From positions 124,001 through 188,000 of the forward strand of contig JAIQDT010004976.1 of assembly GCA_021521415.1 (NCBI GenBank): 64,000 bases of DNA. Direction: 5' to 3'. Source of the DNA: Bidens hawaiensis. Taxonomy: Eukaryota; Streptophyta; Magnoliopsida; Asterales; Asteraceae. Made by a program: the position numbers and the translations under genes. Positions 22,917 through 34,299 of this stretch are shown here, in pieces. Below the pieces are notes generated by a model. The model searched no databases. It worked only from the letters and a program-made list of their open reading frames with translations, and had not been told where the DNA came from. Numbering within the stretch: the first letter of the stretch is position 1; every line of letters begins with the position of its first letter.

Positions 22917-24622
22917 TCAAATATTCCCACACTTAAATCTTTTTCGTCCTTGAAATAGCTATTTGCGTTGGAATCAGAGTCGGAAAACTAGTTTTCAAAA
23001 CATTTAGGTTACTTTAATTAATAATAGATAAACGCAAAAACCGCAATTGCTGATATTGTTGTCCACTTAAACCCATCCACCAACCTATCAAGCCCCCCCA
23101 TCATATTTAATGATTAAGTTTAAGTGATACAATAAACCTATGGGTCTCACACCTAACGAGTTATAGATCTGCTTACCCCCATCTTAAACATAATCAAGAT
23201 AATTAAAAACTGGGTTGAAGCAGACTGGTTCAACCTATCACCGTAAGCTAAAAACCCTTTAATGGTAAGGAGAAAATGCACTTAGGTGGAATTTAGATGG
23301 ACGAAAGGTCAAGTGAGGTCGTACGAGCAATACCTAATCCTAAAACTATAGTAGCAGATTTCGGCCAGCATTGTTTCACCCGAGCTGCAACCCAGTATAT
23401 GACGGTCCCAGGCCTCCACCCTTAGTATTTCCTAAAAAAATATTTATTGACTAGGAACCTTCGAGCCCCAATAGTGTATCCTCAGAGCCACCATTCCCTT
23501 GGTAACACGTAAGCTTTTGGCCCCGTCTAGTATGTGCCTTTTGGCCTCTTTTTCTAATTTGGATTTTTTTTCGTTTTTTTTTTGTGAATGCTTCTTTGGC
23601 ATTTACATAACTTTCTCATTCACTTTACTTACAAAATAATTGCACATCTTTGACGTTCGTGCAACAAAACATTTTGCTCTTAGGCATATTTTACCTAAAT
23701 ATATAACTATTTTTCTAAGCTCGTATAAAATTTAGACATGGCGGGGCGCCACCACTCATTATTTACTTTCGTAAAACAAAGTGGCGTGCTAAATTTTAAG
23801 TGCATGTAATTCTCACTACCTCAAGGTATGAAGTTACGGTAGTACTCGCTATGCCTTATCGAATTTTCAGCTTTACTATCCCCCCTCAAGATGAGAACCC
23901 ACAAGATTTATGACTATTAGGTATATTAATAATAATCAGGGGAAACCTTTCTAAGCCAATCTCCAAATTAAGTGCGCTTTCTATCTTTTATTTTCTCATA
24001 TATATTAGTAGTTTTAAAAACCAATCTCCAATTTTTCTATCATTTTCCATTATGTTGCAAAACATTTAATTCAAGGGACATTTTTTTTTATTTTTTTTCT
24101 TTATTTATATTTTTTTAAACCTTTTTTTACTACCTAAAAACATCAGTTTCCCATCCCCACACTTAAATTTCACATTGTACTCAATGTGAGAAGGGAAAAC
24201 GACAAAAATAAAGCAGAAATAAAATAATATAAAACAAAAAATAAAGAAAATGGAATAGACTCCCCTGATAAATATTTCAGTGATCGTGTGCCATGAGTCA
24301 TGTTCCGTGCCCTCCAATTCGAACGCAGTCAGCAAACTATTTCTAAATAACATACTCTCCCACGAACGAAAGCGGAAATTTTGAAGCAAGTGGCATCCCC
24401 ACACTTGTTTAATATCATAGCTCAGCAACCATCTCATAAGAAACTTTGGAACAACCGGGTTTCCTCCCGGGAAACGCTAAGTTTACAGAAGAGTCTTCAG
24501 CCGGACTCACTCCTTAAACCTCAATCAGGAGGCTTCTCCTTTATCCTCTTCCAATCAATGCTCCTCAACACTTTCCTCTTACAATTGGTCGGGAATAAAC
24601 CGACTACAGAGCTCTCATGGAC
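22917..24622 (-). other. L 3' non-coding region
   Basis: It lies between the ORF and the 3' LTR. On the minus strand it ends AAGTGTGGGAATATTTGA, a plausible polypurine tract. GGGTTTCCTCCCGGGAAACG near 24460 forms a strong GTTTCC/GGAAAC hairpin with a CCCGGG-type centre. No coding frame of note. Confidence 0.5.
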
Positions 24623-25373
24623 CTAAACATATGAATTAAACACGGCCCACCAACTCTTAAATTTCCCAGGACCGAAATGTATGATACGCATGTAGCTCAA
24701 GACACGGTCAACCCTACATAGTGATTCGATGAAGGTAGGCGGGTATGACGAATTTCTACGCACAATTCGATCCCCGAGCCTTGGTATCCTTTCTCTTCTA
24801 GCCAATTTTTCAAACCTCGACACGTCCTGAATGGAGATTGAGTACGGTTCGTGTTTTGGTTTATCATATTTGATGTGTAATGCCGTACGAACCGAGTCAC
24901 TTAGATCCTCATGGATCTCCTTGCAAGGCTCCATCTCGATTCCCACACTTGGCTCGTTATACAACAAATCTTCAAGACGCTTTAAATCACCAAGTGGGTC
25001 AAACTCACCTTCATCCATAGCATTAAAATCCATCAACTCTTCATCAAACTCACCCCTAAACTCGTCCTCCCAAGAGATAGCACATTCCTCAATCTGAATT
25101 TCTGTCTCAACATTTTTAATCAATAAAAGGCTCACTAAGTTGTGACTGACTCATTAAGCTTAGCCGAATTCCATCTAAAGCTTGTTGATTCGGAAATGGG
25201 GTATTTGGATTAGAGTAATGGATGATACGTAACCAATCGAATATTATCTCATCTGGATCTGGTATTTGCTCAACGAATACACTGGATGATTTATCATAAC
25301 CAAGAAGATTCCCCTTTAAATCATATATCAAACGGAATTGAGGTTTCATGCGGTTTTTTTCTATGTGATCCAT
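24623..25373 (-). pseudogene. L internal ORF, unknown function, one frameshift
   Basis: Two minus-strand frames overlap by 20 bp: 25373-25116 (85 codons, starts MDHIEKNRMKPQFRLIYD) and 25135-24623 (170 codons). They probably form one ORF with a frameshift near 25125. The product is acidic (runs such as DEFRGEFDEELMDF and DEGEFDPLGDL). It ends RIIHFGPGKFKSWW, and I recall FGPGKFK-W-type segments in spacer regions of Athila/Tat polyproteins. There is no protease, RT or integrase motif, and no signal peptide or membrane segment. Function unknown. Confidence 0.55.
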
Positions 25374-25675
25374 AATCCTTTGTATTTCCAGCTACCACAT
25401 GGTGTAACCTCTTTGTTCCTTATGGGACTGTTCTTCCAATCCGATCCCATAGTAACACTCCATGAAGATCACTGCTAAGATAAACTTAAACAGAAGAGGA
25501 TCACCGACACCAGATAGTAGTAAAATAAATTAAATAAGAATCATATGAAACTAAAATTAAATTAATACTAATCAACACTAAATATAAACACAAAAATACA
25601 ATAGGCAAGTCCCCAACTCGCATCGTTCTCCAATCGCCTCAAATCGTGTCCCCAGCAACGGCGCCAAAAACTTGA
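25374..25675 (-). other. L leader and primer binding site
   Basis: The PBS lies at plus-strand 25650-25666 (GCAACGGCGCCA), nine bases from the LTR. The rest, up to the ORF start, shows no coding frame. Confidence 0.7.
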
Positions 25676-27367
25676 TGTGCGAAAATATATATAACTAATA
25701 AAACGATTCGCAACTAAGCTTTAAAAACCAAACAACCTAACCTAGTTAACACAATTGGCAAGTGTGCCGGTCGCGTGTAGCAAAGAGAAAGGAAGTCTGG
25801 GTATCGAACTCAAGGACACTAGAGGTGGCTCGGATACTAAACCCTAACTAAGTCCTGCGCTAAAACAATATTTAATTAATTATTATTATTATTATTTTGT
25901 TTAAATTAATTTAAACTAATTTAACTAACTTACTTAACTTAACGGAGCTTACGGGAAAACTTAACGACACTAATGGCACTAACGGAGCTCTCGAATATGA
26001 TGAAGAGGAACCACCTAGGTAATGGATCTTAACGACTATCAACGACACTCGAGTGACAACAAACAAATGAAACCGGGTTCTAAAGATGATCTAACTAGAC
26101 ATCAATAAGGGAAAATAGGTCCCCACGGTCAGTTTTACTAAAAACCCCTAAAACGTCTAGAAAGAAGAACAAAGCACAGTTGATTTTCTAAGCATCCTAA
26201 TGATTTATTACTTGGTCCGTATCAAAATCACAAACTCCTATAAGGCTCATAATCCTAACAAACCTAGGGAATAAGAGGTAATTCAATATTAAAGATTAAA
26301 TAACTCGACTTACAAATTAACCTAATCAACGGCTAGAAAACCGATCGAGGTCTCGTAACGGCTAACTAAATCGTCTAAACCAAAGAGATAAACTGACTCC
26401 TAATGTCTTGGTCCGACTAAAAGGAGATGAACCACAGAGATGAACAACTCTAACCAATCAAACCCTATGGTGACGTCTACCATAAACGACCAAGTACACC
26501 AAGTAATCAGTCTAGCATGCAATCCTAAACAAAACACGAAACTAATTCATTTAAAGATAAAATCACACGGGGTCTAATTAATAAAATATTGACAAACTCA
26601 ATAGCAATCTTAGAAAAAAATCAAAATAATATGAAACTTGACAATAAAAAAATTAAATCATATGTTCGTTAGTCAACCCAAAACAATCGTCAAAACGTCA
26701 ATAAACCAAACCTAGGTAGTTCAAATAGTTTAGCTACTCATAATAATAAAACAAGAAATAAACTCAAAAGCTAATTCGCAAAAAGAATTCATATTGAAAC
26801 TAATGAATCACACCGAAACGTGATAGAATACTTGACTATGTCTGACTTGCTTCCTCTTGTACGAACTCCACCCAAACAGTTCCCCAAAAAGTCTACTGCC
26901 TTGACCTCCAAATTATCTTGTTTTTCTCTTCTGTGTTTCACGAAAATAATAATAATAAAGTAGTCAGTGGCGGCTCCTAGCACCCTCCTCATGAAAGAAA
27001 ATATATATGCGATTCCTTCCTTTCTTTTGATGTAGGGTTTTACCAAAAAGTTTAGTGGCTAAACGACATTACAAACATATTATTATTATTATTATTAAAT
27101 GCGTTAACTGTATGTGTTATTTTCCTTTTTTTTTTCTTTTTAAATACTTTATATAATTATAATAATTAGCATAATATATCATATGCTCGAATCGTTTTTC
27201 GTCGGTCTCAAGTTTAGTAAAAGTGCTCCATTTTAGCTCATATTCTCTAGAAACCATTTAACTCACATACAAACCAAATATTAATAATATTCAAAAAAAA
27301 CTTGGCTCAAAAGCACTTAAAAGTATTAGGAATATTTATATAATAATATGTATAAATGAGACCACTT
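25676..27367 (-). repeat. L 5' LTR
   Basis: In plus orientation it begins TGTGCGAAAAT and ends ATGAGACCACTT. It aligns with 21189-22916 throughout with scattered single changes. Confidence 0.9.
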
Positions 27368-27372
27368 ATTGA

Positions 27373-27827
27373 CCTAAAATTTTTCGTTTGTCCTTGACCC
27401 CAAGGGTTTGTTTATTCATTTTGAAAATTTTAATTCGTATAGGTTATTATCTTTGATGTAAAATTATTCACATAAAAGTTTGTTATACTTATTGTGTATA
27501 TCTTAAAATGGGATGGATTATGTGGACCATCCGACGATAAGGGTAATTATGAGTCGACACGTAATTATCTAAGTCCTCGCATAGAATAGATGATAAGTAC
27601 GTCGTGTGCAATAACTCGAAACCTGCAATGATTTTGAAAGACGGGACAAATGCAGTATGATAAGGGCATGGTGGATACGCTATTGGTACATCGATGTTAT
27701 TGTTCTATTTAATTATGTATGTGTAAAATTATTAAAACATTTTAACAACTGTTTGTATTAGTTGTTTTCTTTTAAAATTTTATTTTTATTTTAATTTCGG
27801 TTTGAAATTTTTAAAAGTTGTGAATCC
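27373..27827 (+). other. Z 3' internal region
   Basis: It lies just upstream of the Z 3' LTR. The part 27510-27680 (GGACCATCCGACGATAA, GTCCTCGCAT, GTGGATACGCTATTGGTACA) is the reverse complement of 52250-52440 in W. This ties Z and W to one family. No coding frame and no good purine tract are seen. Confidence 0.6.
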
Positions 27828-28210
27828 TGTAACATTCGTTACCTTTCAAATCCGAAAACCCAACCCATTTCGAATTTTTGGTTTTGTTTAAAAATATATA
27901 TTATTATTATTTACGCTTCATGACATTCTCGATGATTCATGTTTATCTTTCGTTCATTTTTTTAGCATTTTGTTCAATTAACGAAACCCTGAAGAATTAA
28001 AGTCGTTGTTTATTCAATTTCCACACTTTACGGGATTAATACGAAAATATCTAAATTATATAATGTTATTTGTCTTATTATCAGACTAGTTGTGTACTTG
28101 CAAAGTTATGGAATATAATAAATATATTGTCACTATTAATAGTGTTACGAGCTTATGAGTGATCTGTACGTTGCACCCGGGTGTATTCCGCTTAAAGCCG
28201 GGGTGTTACA
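27828..28210 (+). repeat. Z 3' LTR, internally deleted (383 bp)
   Basis: The first about 230 bp match the start of the 5' LTR and the last about 130 bp match its end. Some 2 kb between is deleted after ATTATATAAT. It also keeps about 63 bp (near 28087-28150) that the 5' LTR lacks between ACTAG and CTTATGAG. Confidence 0.85.
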
Positions 28211-28656
28211 CATACATACATACATACAAACATACATACATACATACATAAATACATACATACATTCATGTATACGTTTATACATTTGTTCATACTTCAT
28301 ATTGTCTACATACCTCGGATATTATAAGGGTCCGGTCCCTACATACCTCGGATATTATAAAGGTCCGGTCTCTACATACCTTGGATATTGTAAAGGTCCG
28401 GTCCCTACAAACCTTGGATATTATAAGGGTCTAGTCCCTCCATACCTTGGATATTATAAGGGTCCAGTCCCTACATACCTAGGTTATTAATAGGGCTCGG
28501 TGCCCTCTAACATACCATACAATCCTACATTCGTTACATTTCCTTTCTACTTCCTTCAATCATAACTAATATAACAACTACGTGCATACTAGTTAATAAA
28601 TCCATATCATTCACATTCATACACAAACATATATCTAATATACACTTACCATTTAA
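28211..28656 (-). repeat. Y 5' LTR, part 2, truncated
   Basis: It continues the LTR after Z, with CATA repeats, six 33-bp units (28308-28505), and DNA matching 4853-5008. It stops at 28656 in CATTTAATG, where element K begins. The equivalent of 5009-6560 is missing. Confidence 0.85.
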
Positions 28657-29095
28657 TGTAATTATTTTATAATATAGGGGCTTTAATGTAAATATACGCC
28701 AAGTTACATTCGTTACTCCATAACGAATGTAACACATTCGTATTAATTGTAAGATAATTCGTTAACCCTGTTTGATGAATGAGATGACGATTGTGGGCTA
28801 TTCACTATGACTTAATGTATTAATGAATGAAGATGTTCATTCGTATGATTTAAAGTAACAAATGACTCAATCGTTAAGGTTATCTTAACGAATGAGGTCA
28901 TCCCCTATATATAGCCAGTAAGATATTCGTTTAAAGCAACAGTTCATTATTATCCTTCTCAAGTGTCGTTACTCTGCCTGATTGTGCTCTCAATACACAC
29001 AGTACACATAGTTAAAGTAATTTAGCCTAATCGTATACATAATCAATGAATGAATCGATGTCATCATAAGATCTAGATCCGTACAGGCTATTTCA
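28650..29095 (+). repeat. K left LTR (5' truncated)
   Basis: It matches 34335-34794, with ends GTACAGGCTATTTCA and TACAGGCTCTTTCA. Both have a TATA box CTATATATAG (28905-28914) and many ATTCGTTA/TAACGAAT octamers. The first about 45 bp of the right LTR, starting TGTTGATACATG, are missing here. Confidence 0.85.
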
Positions 29096-30019
29096 AGTGG
29101 TATCGGAGCTCATTTGATCTGATTTTCTACCTATTCGTTTTCTAAATGTATTAATTCGTCAATCATTGAATCAATTGGAGTATGAATTGACATGAATTGA
29201 TTTTGTTTACGTTTCGGATAAACAGAGTGTTCGTTTAATTGTAATTGAATTGAAACTAGATTTGCTTGTAAGATAATTGAGTTTGGATATGGATATCTGA
29301 GGTCAGATTGAGGTGAATTGGTTAAGTGATTGATTTAATTGTTAGTTAATTGAAGTTTGAATAGGATATTCATGGCGGTTGGTTATTTGGACAATTGAGG
29401 TCCGGATTGAAGTGGTCTTGATTACAGACTGACTTAGTGATGTTCGGATTAGTGTTATGGAACGTTTGATATAAGTTTCATTGATTCCGGACAAATTTGG
29501 ATTAAGTTTGAATGTTTGAATGTTTGAAGATATGAGTTCGGATTCGTTACTGGATAAATACTGATTCGTTACTCTACAACTGATCATTTTCCAACCCTAT
29601 TCGCTATTCATTTGTCATTTTCATTCGCTTAACCACATTCGTTATTCAGTCATCTTTCGTGAAACATATTCGCTAAATCTCATTCGTTATTGATTCGTCA
29701 AGATGGTTGAAGATTGATTCGTTAATCTAACTGATCATTCGTTCAGTTCATATTCGTTAAACCTTATATTCGTCAATACGCATTTGTTAACCCCATTCGC
29801 TATACATTCACCAGTCACATTTGCTAAACCTCATATCCGCACTTCACATTCGTTATTCACAATCATTACAATTCACATTCGCTTGAATCTTTAACGAATA
29901 TCTCTCATTCGTTACTCTTTTTACCTCACATTCGTTATTGTTTTGATTCATTTGAACAGTAAACATAACTTTTAAACTTTGACAAGTTTGGTCCCTTAAC
30001 TTTTCAAAATTGTTATCTC
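29096..30019 (+). other. K PBS and leader
   Basis: The PBS is at 29098-29110. From 29530 to 29945 the leader is packed with ATTCGTTA and close variants (ATTCGCTA, ATTCGTCA); I count nine exact copies. No long coding frame. Confidence 0.7.
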
Positions 30020-31220
30020 ATGGCTTCTCAAAATGCTTCGAACTATGCATTAGCATCCCAGAATGTTTTAATGCAACAAACACTGACAATGGACAACGAG
30101 ATTGGTAGTCATAACAAATGTCCTAAACTTCTGAAGCTATTAGATTTTGCTTGGTGGGAACCGAGGTTTCCTGCTCATTTGGGGTCAGTACATCCAAGCA
30201 GTGTACGGTTTCTCGATGATGTTTATGCAGCACCTCTGGTAGGTAGTGACAATCTGGGTTGGACTCCAAAGGAATTTAAGCACTATGAAGCACAAGAATT
30301 GAAAGATTTTGAAAGTGAGACAAAAGCTTATTCGACTCTCACAATGGCTTTGCTCGTACAAATCTTTCACCAGTATAGCACTATTAAGATTTGTGCATCT
30401 CTATTCACAACTCTGAAGAGAAGAAGCTTGGGAAATACGCACGAGAGTAAGAAGACTCTTGTAAAATTTTAGTTTAGAAATTTTATTTTAATGAAGAATG
30501 AAACTGTAGAGGAGATAATTAATTGGTTTAGTCATCTTGTTGTGGAAATGTCAAGTGTGAATCTTGAGCCGACTGAAGCCAATAAAATTGATACTTTGAA
30601 GAACGCATTGCCCCCATCATATTCTACTTTCCTTTTTATGTTAAAAGAGAATGGTTTCTTTCGTAATACAGAGCTCACTGCCGTGCAATTTATTAACAAG
30701 ACAGAGGAAAGAGAATTTGATTTGAAGTGTCAGAACTCATTGAAGGATAATCAAAATCAGAATCCTTCTCTTTATAGTGGTGCTTTGCTGGCAAATAACT
30801 CATCAAGCTCAGTTCCAATCACAACATTTTTTCCCTCAAGCACAAGAAGAGTCAGCTAATGTAAATGGTTCGTCTAATGTATGCTTCATGGAAACTGGTT
30901 CAAATTCTGGATCAAATGCAAATGCTTCAATTTTGTTGCCTAAAGTAAATCTTAAAGAAGCTGAGCAGCAATTTGCGTTTGTGTGTGCATTAATGACTTC
31001 ATATGAACAACTGGTTGGTAGCAAAATTGCAACAAGTGAGTTGACCGATGAAGACTATGACCAGATTGATCCCGATGACCTTGAACTGATGGATCTCAAG
31101 TGGAAGATGGCAATGATTGTCAGAAAGGTTAAGAGGTTTATGCAAAGAACGGGAAAAGACCTTCCTACCCTTAAAAAGCGAGTTGGGTTTGATAAACTGA
31201 AAGTCAAGTGTTCTAATTGA
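30020..31220 (+). pseudogene. K gag (Copia type), ends inside the zinc knuckle
   Basis: It starts MASQNASNYALASQN and continues through a Copia-type gag with the usual landmarks: W-P/WEPRFPAHL, TMALLVQIFHQYSTIK in place of the usual helices, VEEIINWFSHLVVEM and NALPPSYSTFLFML. Then, after a frameshift near 30830, DLMDLKW-type (LMDLKWKMAMIVRKVKRFMQ) and GFDKLKVKC. One in-frame TAG lies at 30470-30472. The frame stops at TGA right after CSN, where the CCHC knuckle should continue. Gag packages RNA; without the knuckle this copy is probably inactive. Confidence 0.8.
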
Positions 31221-31555
31221 CTCCTGTTAGTCTAGTGGTTAATTAAGTCAGATTCGTTATTGTTATAACGAATGATAGTCAGATTCGTTAACTTGTTAAC
31301 GAATGACTATATGATTCGTTAAAGTAGCGAATGGGAGATTCCTACTAATAACGAATAAGAATAACGAATCTGAATTGATTCGTTAAAGGATTAATAATAA
31401 AATTCGTTAGTTTAACGTATGAGTATGATTCGCTATTATAAAGAATGAAAGACATTTCACGTATAACGAATGTCTCATTCGTTCAAACCATGATAACGAA
31501 TGAGATGGACTTTCGAATATTTTACTAATATTTTGTTATGTTTTTAACAGTAATG
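31221..31555 (+). repeat. Octamer-rich spacer of K
   Basis: Between gag and the extra ORF, 11 exact ATTCGTTA or TAACGAAT octamers (one is the reverse complement of the other) lie in about 290 bp, plus near copies. Some form dyads such as ATTCGTTAACTTGTTAACGAAT in two halves. No coding frame. Confidence 0.85.
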
Positions 31556-33009
31556 GCAGACGAGAACATTCAAAACCCTGTTCCTGAGCAAAATCCCGAG
31601 GCTAACCCTGAATAACAGCCTCAAGCTCAAGATCAAGCCGAACCTGAGCAAGCTCCATTGTTACTATCATGGAAGAAGAGCCATAACATCTGTGCGTTTC
31701 TAGATCCGAACTTTGAAGATTCACCGATCTTCGGGAGCATGATCAATTTCTTGACACATTCCAGGATATACAAGGCCATATCTACTTATGCAGTTGTTTA
31801 TTAGAGTATTATACAGGCTTTTTGGGATACCGCTAGATTTAAGGAGACTGAGAATCAGATAGAGGCGGTAATTCAGGATAAACTAGTAGTGATCGATGTT
31901 GGGGTTATTCGAGATTCATTGGGTTTTCGTGATACAGTGGATGATTGATGCGAGTTTGATCGGAGTTTGATTTGTGGGTTGTTTGAACGGCTAAGGTATA
32001 ATGGTGATTTGGGAAAGTCTATGTACAACAAAGCACACTTATGTGAACAATACAAGTATTTGCTTCACGTATTGATACATTGTCTCGGTGGACGTAAAGG
32101 TGGTTTCGATGACTGTCGATGCTACAATCTGCGTTTGTTGGCTTAGTGTTGAATAAACCATTCAATTTCTCTGAATTGGTTTATTATCACTTAAAGGAAA
32201 ATCACACGAGCCGTTACAAGTTTCTTATGTACCCGAGATTTCTGCAGGTGATAATCAATGATTTACAGCCTGACTTGATTAAAGATCAAGATGATGTATT
32301 GAAGCTTGACAGGATGAATGCAGAAACGATGAGGCGTTTACGATCTTACCGAGGTCAAAGTCTTGATGACTGACCGAGATATAAGCGATTAATTGGTCAC
32401 CTGGAAAACATTGATTATGTTGCACCACCTAATGATCATTGGGCTCATCATGATTCAGACTCTAAGCGTAAAGGTGGTAATGGTGGAAATGACGGTGATG
32501 GTGGTGATGGTGGTCCGGGACCACAAGCTGAGTTAACTTATGAACAGAAACGTAAGCGTAAACGAAAAGAACCGATGGTAGATAAGGGGGAGAAACCAAA
32601 GAAGCAACGTGTCAGACGGAGCTCTGGTATTGAGATACCAAGTCAACCGTTTGAGCGATCTACTCCACCTGCATCTGTACTGGTATCTGTATCTATTTCA
32701 GCTACTGTTCCTACTTCTCATGTACCACAGAATATTCCTAGATCTCCAACTCCTGTTGTTACTAGATCTCCTACTCATGTTCGATGCCTATTTCTCCAGT
32801 ACCTCCATCTATGAAATTGACGACTACTTCAGAGTTTGTTGCATATGAACTAGATTCAAAAAATTAAACCATTGGGCATTAGGAGATAACTCATAAAAGA
32901 TGGTGAAGGAGGTGTAGATTAGCAACCGAGCGGTAGTTCTACACCGTCGGCAGGTAATCAGGTTGAGACTAGTAGTCGTGGTGGATCTGAGGGTAATAAG
33001 TTATAGATT
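31556..33009 (+). pseudogene. K extra ORF, N-terminal part (plant retroelement ORF, 'longin-like' annotated family)
   Basis: The frame starts MADENIQNPVPEQNPEANPE. The block HNICAFLDPNFED, IIQAFWDTARF, QDKLVVIDVGVIRDSLGF, YKYLLHVLIHCLGG, NKPFNFSELVYYHLKEN, YKFLMYPRFLQVIIND resembles, from memory, a protein common in Asteraceae genomes. That protein is often auto-annotated 'synaptobrevin, longin-like'; the name is probably meaningless. It ends in Gly/Asp-rich and KRKRKRK basic stretches that could be a nuclear localisation signal. Stops at 31611, 31801, 31945 and 32371 and a frameshift near 32115 break it. Function unknown. Confidence 0.7.
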
Positions 33010-34146
33010 GTGCCTTACAAGGACTATTCTCAGGCTAAACCGATCGATGTGATTCCTGAGAATAGAATTATTTTTGTTCGTATGGTTGGGCTTGTAAGGA
33101 GTATTGTAAACGCGGATGAGATTGAAGAATGCGAGTTTGTAGATCATTCGTTGACTAAAGAGCAAATAGCCTTGCTTCTGGATCTGAATGAATATGAGGT
33201 TGAGGAATTGGGAAAGAGTGTGAATGTGGATATGGAATTTGAAGAAAGTACGAATACAGGCATTCCACGCGGGAATGTGCCTGATTATGATGAAGTGGAG
33301 GTAGAGGATGTTACTGCTGAGGAGTACCCTGAGTTTTACACTGATAACAACGACTCAGGTATTCCATTTTTCACGACAGAGCATTTTTAATCAGTAGAAC
33401 GTCGGTTGCGAAAAGAAAGGAAAAGGTGGAATAAAGCTGCAAAGACAAGTCATCTATCAACAAAAGAAAAGAAGCACAAACGTGCTTTGGATGGTATGTT
33501 TGAGCATGATGTGAAGAGAATGAACAAGATAATCGAGACCTTTCGTTATCACGAACAGGAGGAAGTCAAATTGGTGAAGACTCGATCATCTGCATACCAG
33601 ATGAAAAAGTACAAGCTGGCAAAATATGTGAAAGGTGATTTGGTCGCATGGAAGTTTGATTCTGAGCTTAAGGTATATATCATGAAGTGGGAGCATGGTA
33701 TTTATTATTTTAAGCTCCCACACGATATTTTATCTATGCCAAGGTGGGATGTAAGAACACTAGCCAACAGACCGTTCGTGAATCGAGGAAACAATGTCTG
33801 GGCTGAGTGGTTCTATGCTCATTTATTACATGAAACTCGTTATGGTTTCAAGTTCTTCAAGCCGCAAGTGCTGACCCATAAGTATATAGATGAGATTGAT
33901 CAACACACTGGCTGGAGGAAGATGATCTTACGAGTAAAACCGCCAAAGACGATGAAGAGGGCACCGATGAAGACATTCCCTCAGAGTCTGTTCACATCAT
34001 TCAACTACTGGTATTATGATAATCGAACGAGTGAAGCGGTTATTGTTTTGGGCACTGGATCAAATACTAGTGTCATACGTGTGATTGACCCGATGTGGCT
34101 TGTTAACTTATCGGAGTCTGACAACGATGCTTTATTTACTAGTTAG
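33010..34146 (+). pseudogene. K extra ORF, C-terminal part
   Basis: One frame runs 379 codons with a single TAA at 33388-33390. It begins PYKDYSQAKPIDVIPENRII, is strongly acidic in the middle (EVEVEDVTAEEYPEFY), then turns to a basic helix (RRLRKERKRWNKAAKTSH, KEKKHKRALDGMFEHDVKRM). A C-terminal folded-looking part follows, with many Trp and aromatic residues (VRTLANRPFVNRGNNVWAEW, FKFFKPQVLTHK, FPQSLFTSFNYWYYDNRTSE). It is probably the same protein as 31556-33009, separated by decayed DNA at 32815-33009. No enzyme motif is recognised. Confidence 0.65.
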
Positions 34147-34285
34147 ATCAGATTCGCTAACGTAAATGACTATGAGCTTGCTATGCAATTTCAGAAGGTT
34201 GTTCGTGTCTGTTATGCATACAAGATTCATAGCTGCGTGGATTGGAAGACGAAGATGTTCCAACAATAAAAAATAAAGAGCTCGA

Positions 34286-34299
34286 GATGAGGGGGAGTT
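34286..34299 (+). other. K polypurine tract
   Basis: GAGATGAGGGGGAGTT lies directly before the TGTTGATACATG start of the right LTR. Confidence 0.75.

Larger units (their letters stand above)
21189..27367 (-). mobile_element. Non-autonomous Athila/Tat-like element L
   Basis: Two LTRs of about 1.7 kb (21189-22916 and 25676-27367) enclose 2.76 kb. Target duplication ATTGA (21184-21188 and 27368-27372). The PBS on the minus strand contains TGGCGCCGTTGCTGGGGAC, the type used by Athila/Tat elements. Internal DNA holds only one small acidic ORF (in two pieces) and a long non-coding part; no gag, RT or integrase motif. It therefore depends on an autonomous partner. The LTRs are nearly identical, so the insertion is fairly recent. 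Confidence 0.85.
10442..28210 (+). mobile_element. LTR element Z (plus strand, non-autonomous or decayed)
   Basis: Flanked by a perfect 5-bp target duplication CATAC (10437-10441 and 28211-28215). The 5' LTR is 10442-12846, followed by a PBS, a repeat-bearing leader and a possible gag relic; the 3' LTR is 27828-28210. Once S1, S2 and L are removed only about 4.4 kb of internal DNA remains, with no RT, RNase H or integrase motif. The leader resembles that of X (TAAGATAGGT, GTTAGA after the PBS), and the 3' internal DNA matches 52250-52440 of W, so Z is a relative of X and W that lost pol. Confidence 0.8.
4254..28656 (-). mobile_element. Ty3/gypsy element Y (minus strand, 5' LTR interrupted and truncated)
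   Basis: It has a 3' LTR at 4254-6560, a decayed internal region at 6561-10084, and a 5' LTR at 10085-10441 that resumes at 28211-28656 after element Z. The two LTRs align from the TGAAAGGCCCC end through the CATA-repeat and 33-bp array. The distal 1.55 kb of the 5' LTR is gone at the junction with K. Y is inserted in the X integrase after TAAAG (4249-4253). Its pol is far more decayed than that of T1 or T2, so it is old. Confidence 0.8.

Noticed and set aside
24831..25097. Plus-strand Ser-rich frame of 88 codons
   Set aside because: Complement of the acidic Glu/Asp-rich ORF of L; the Ser run is only the mirror of its codons.
31228..31250. A-box-like GTCTAGTGGTTAATTAAG near the end of K gag
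   Set aside because: No B box or tRNA fold follows; the sequence passes straight into the octamer repeats.
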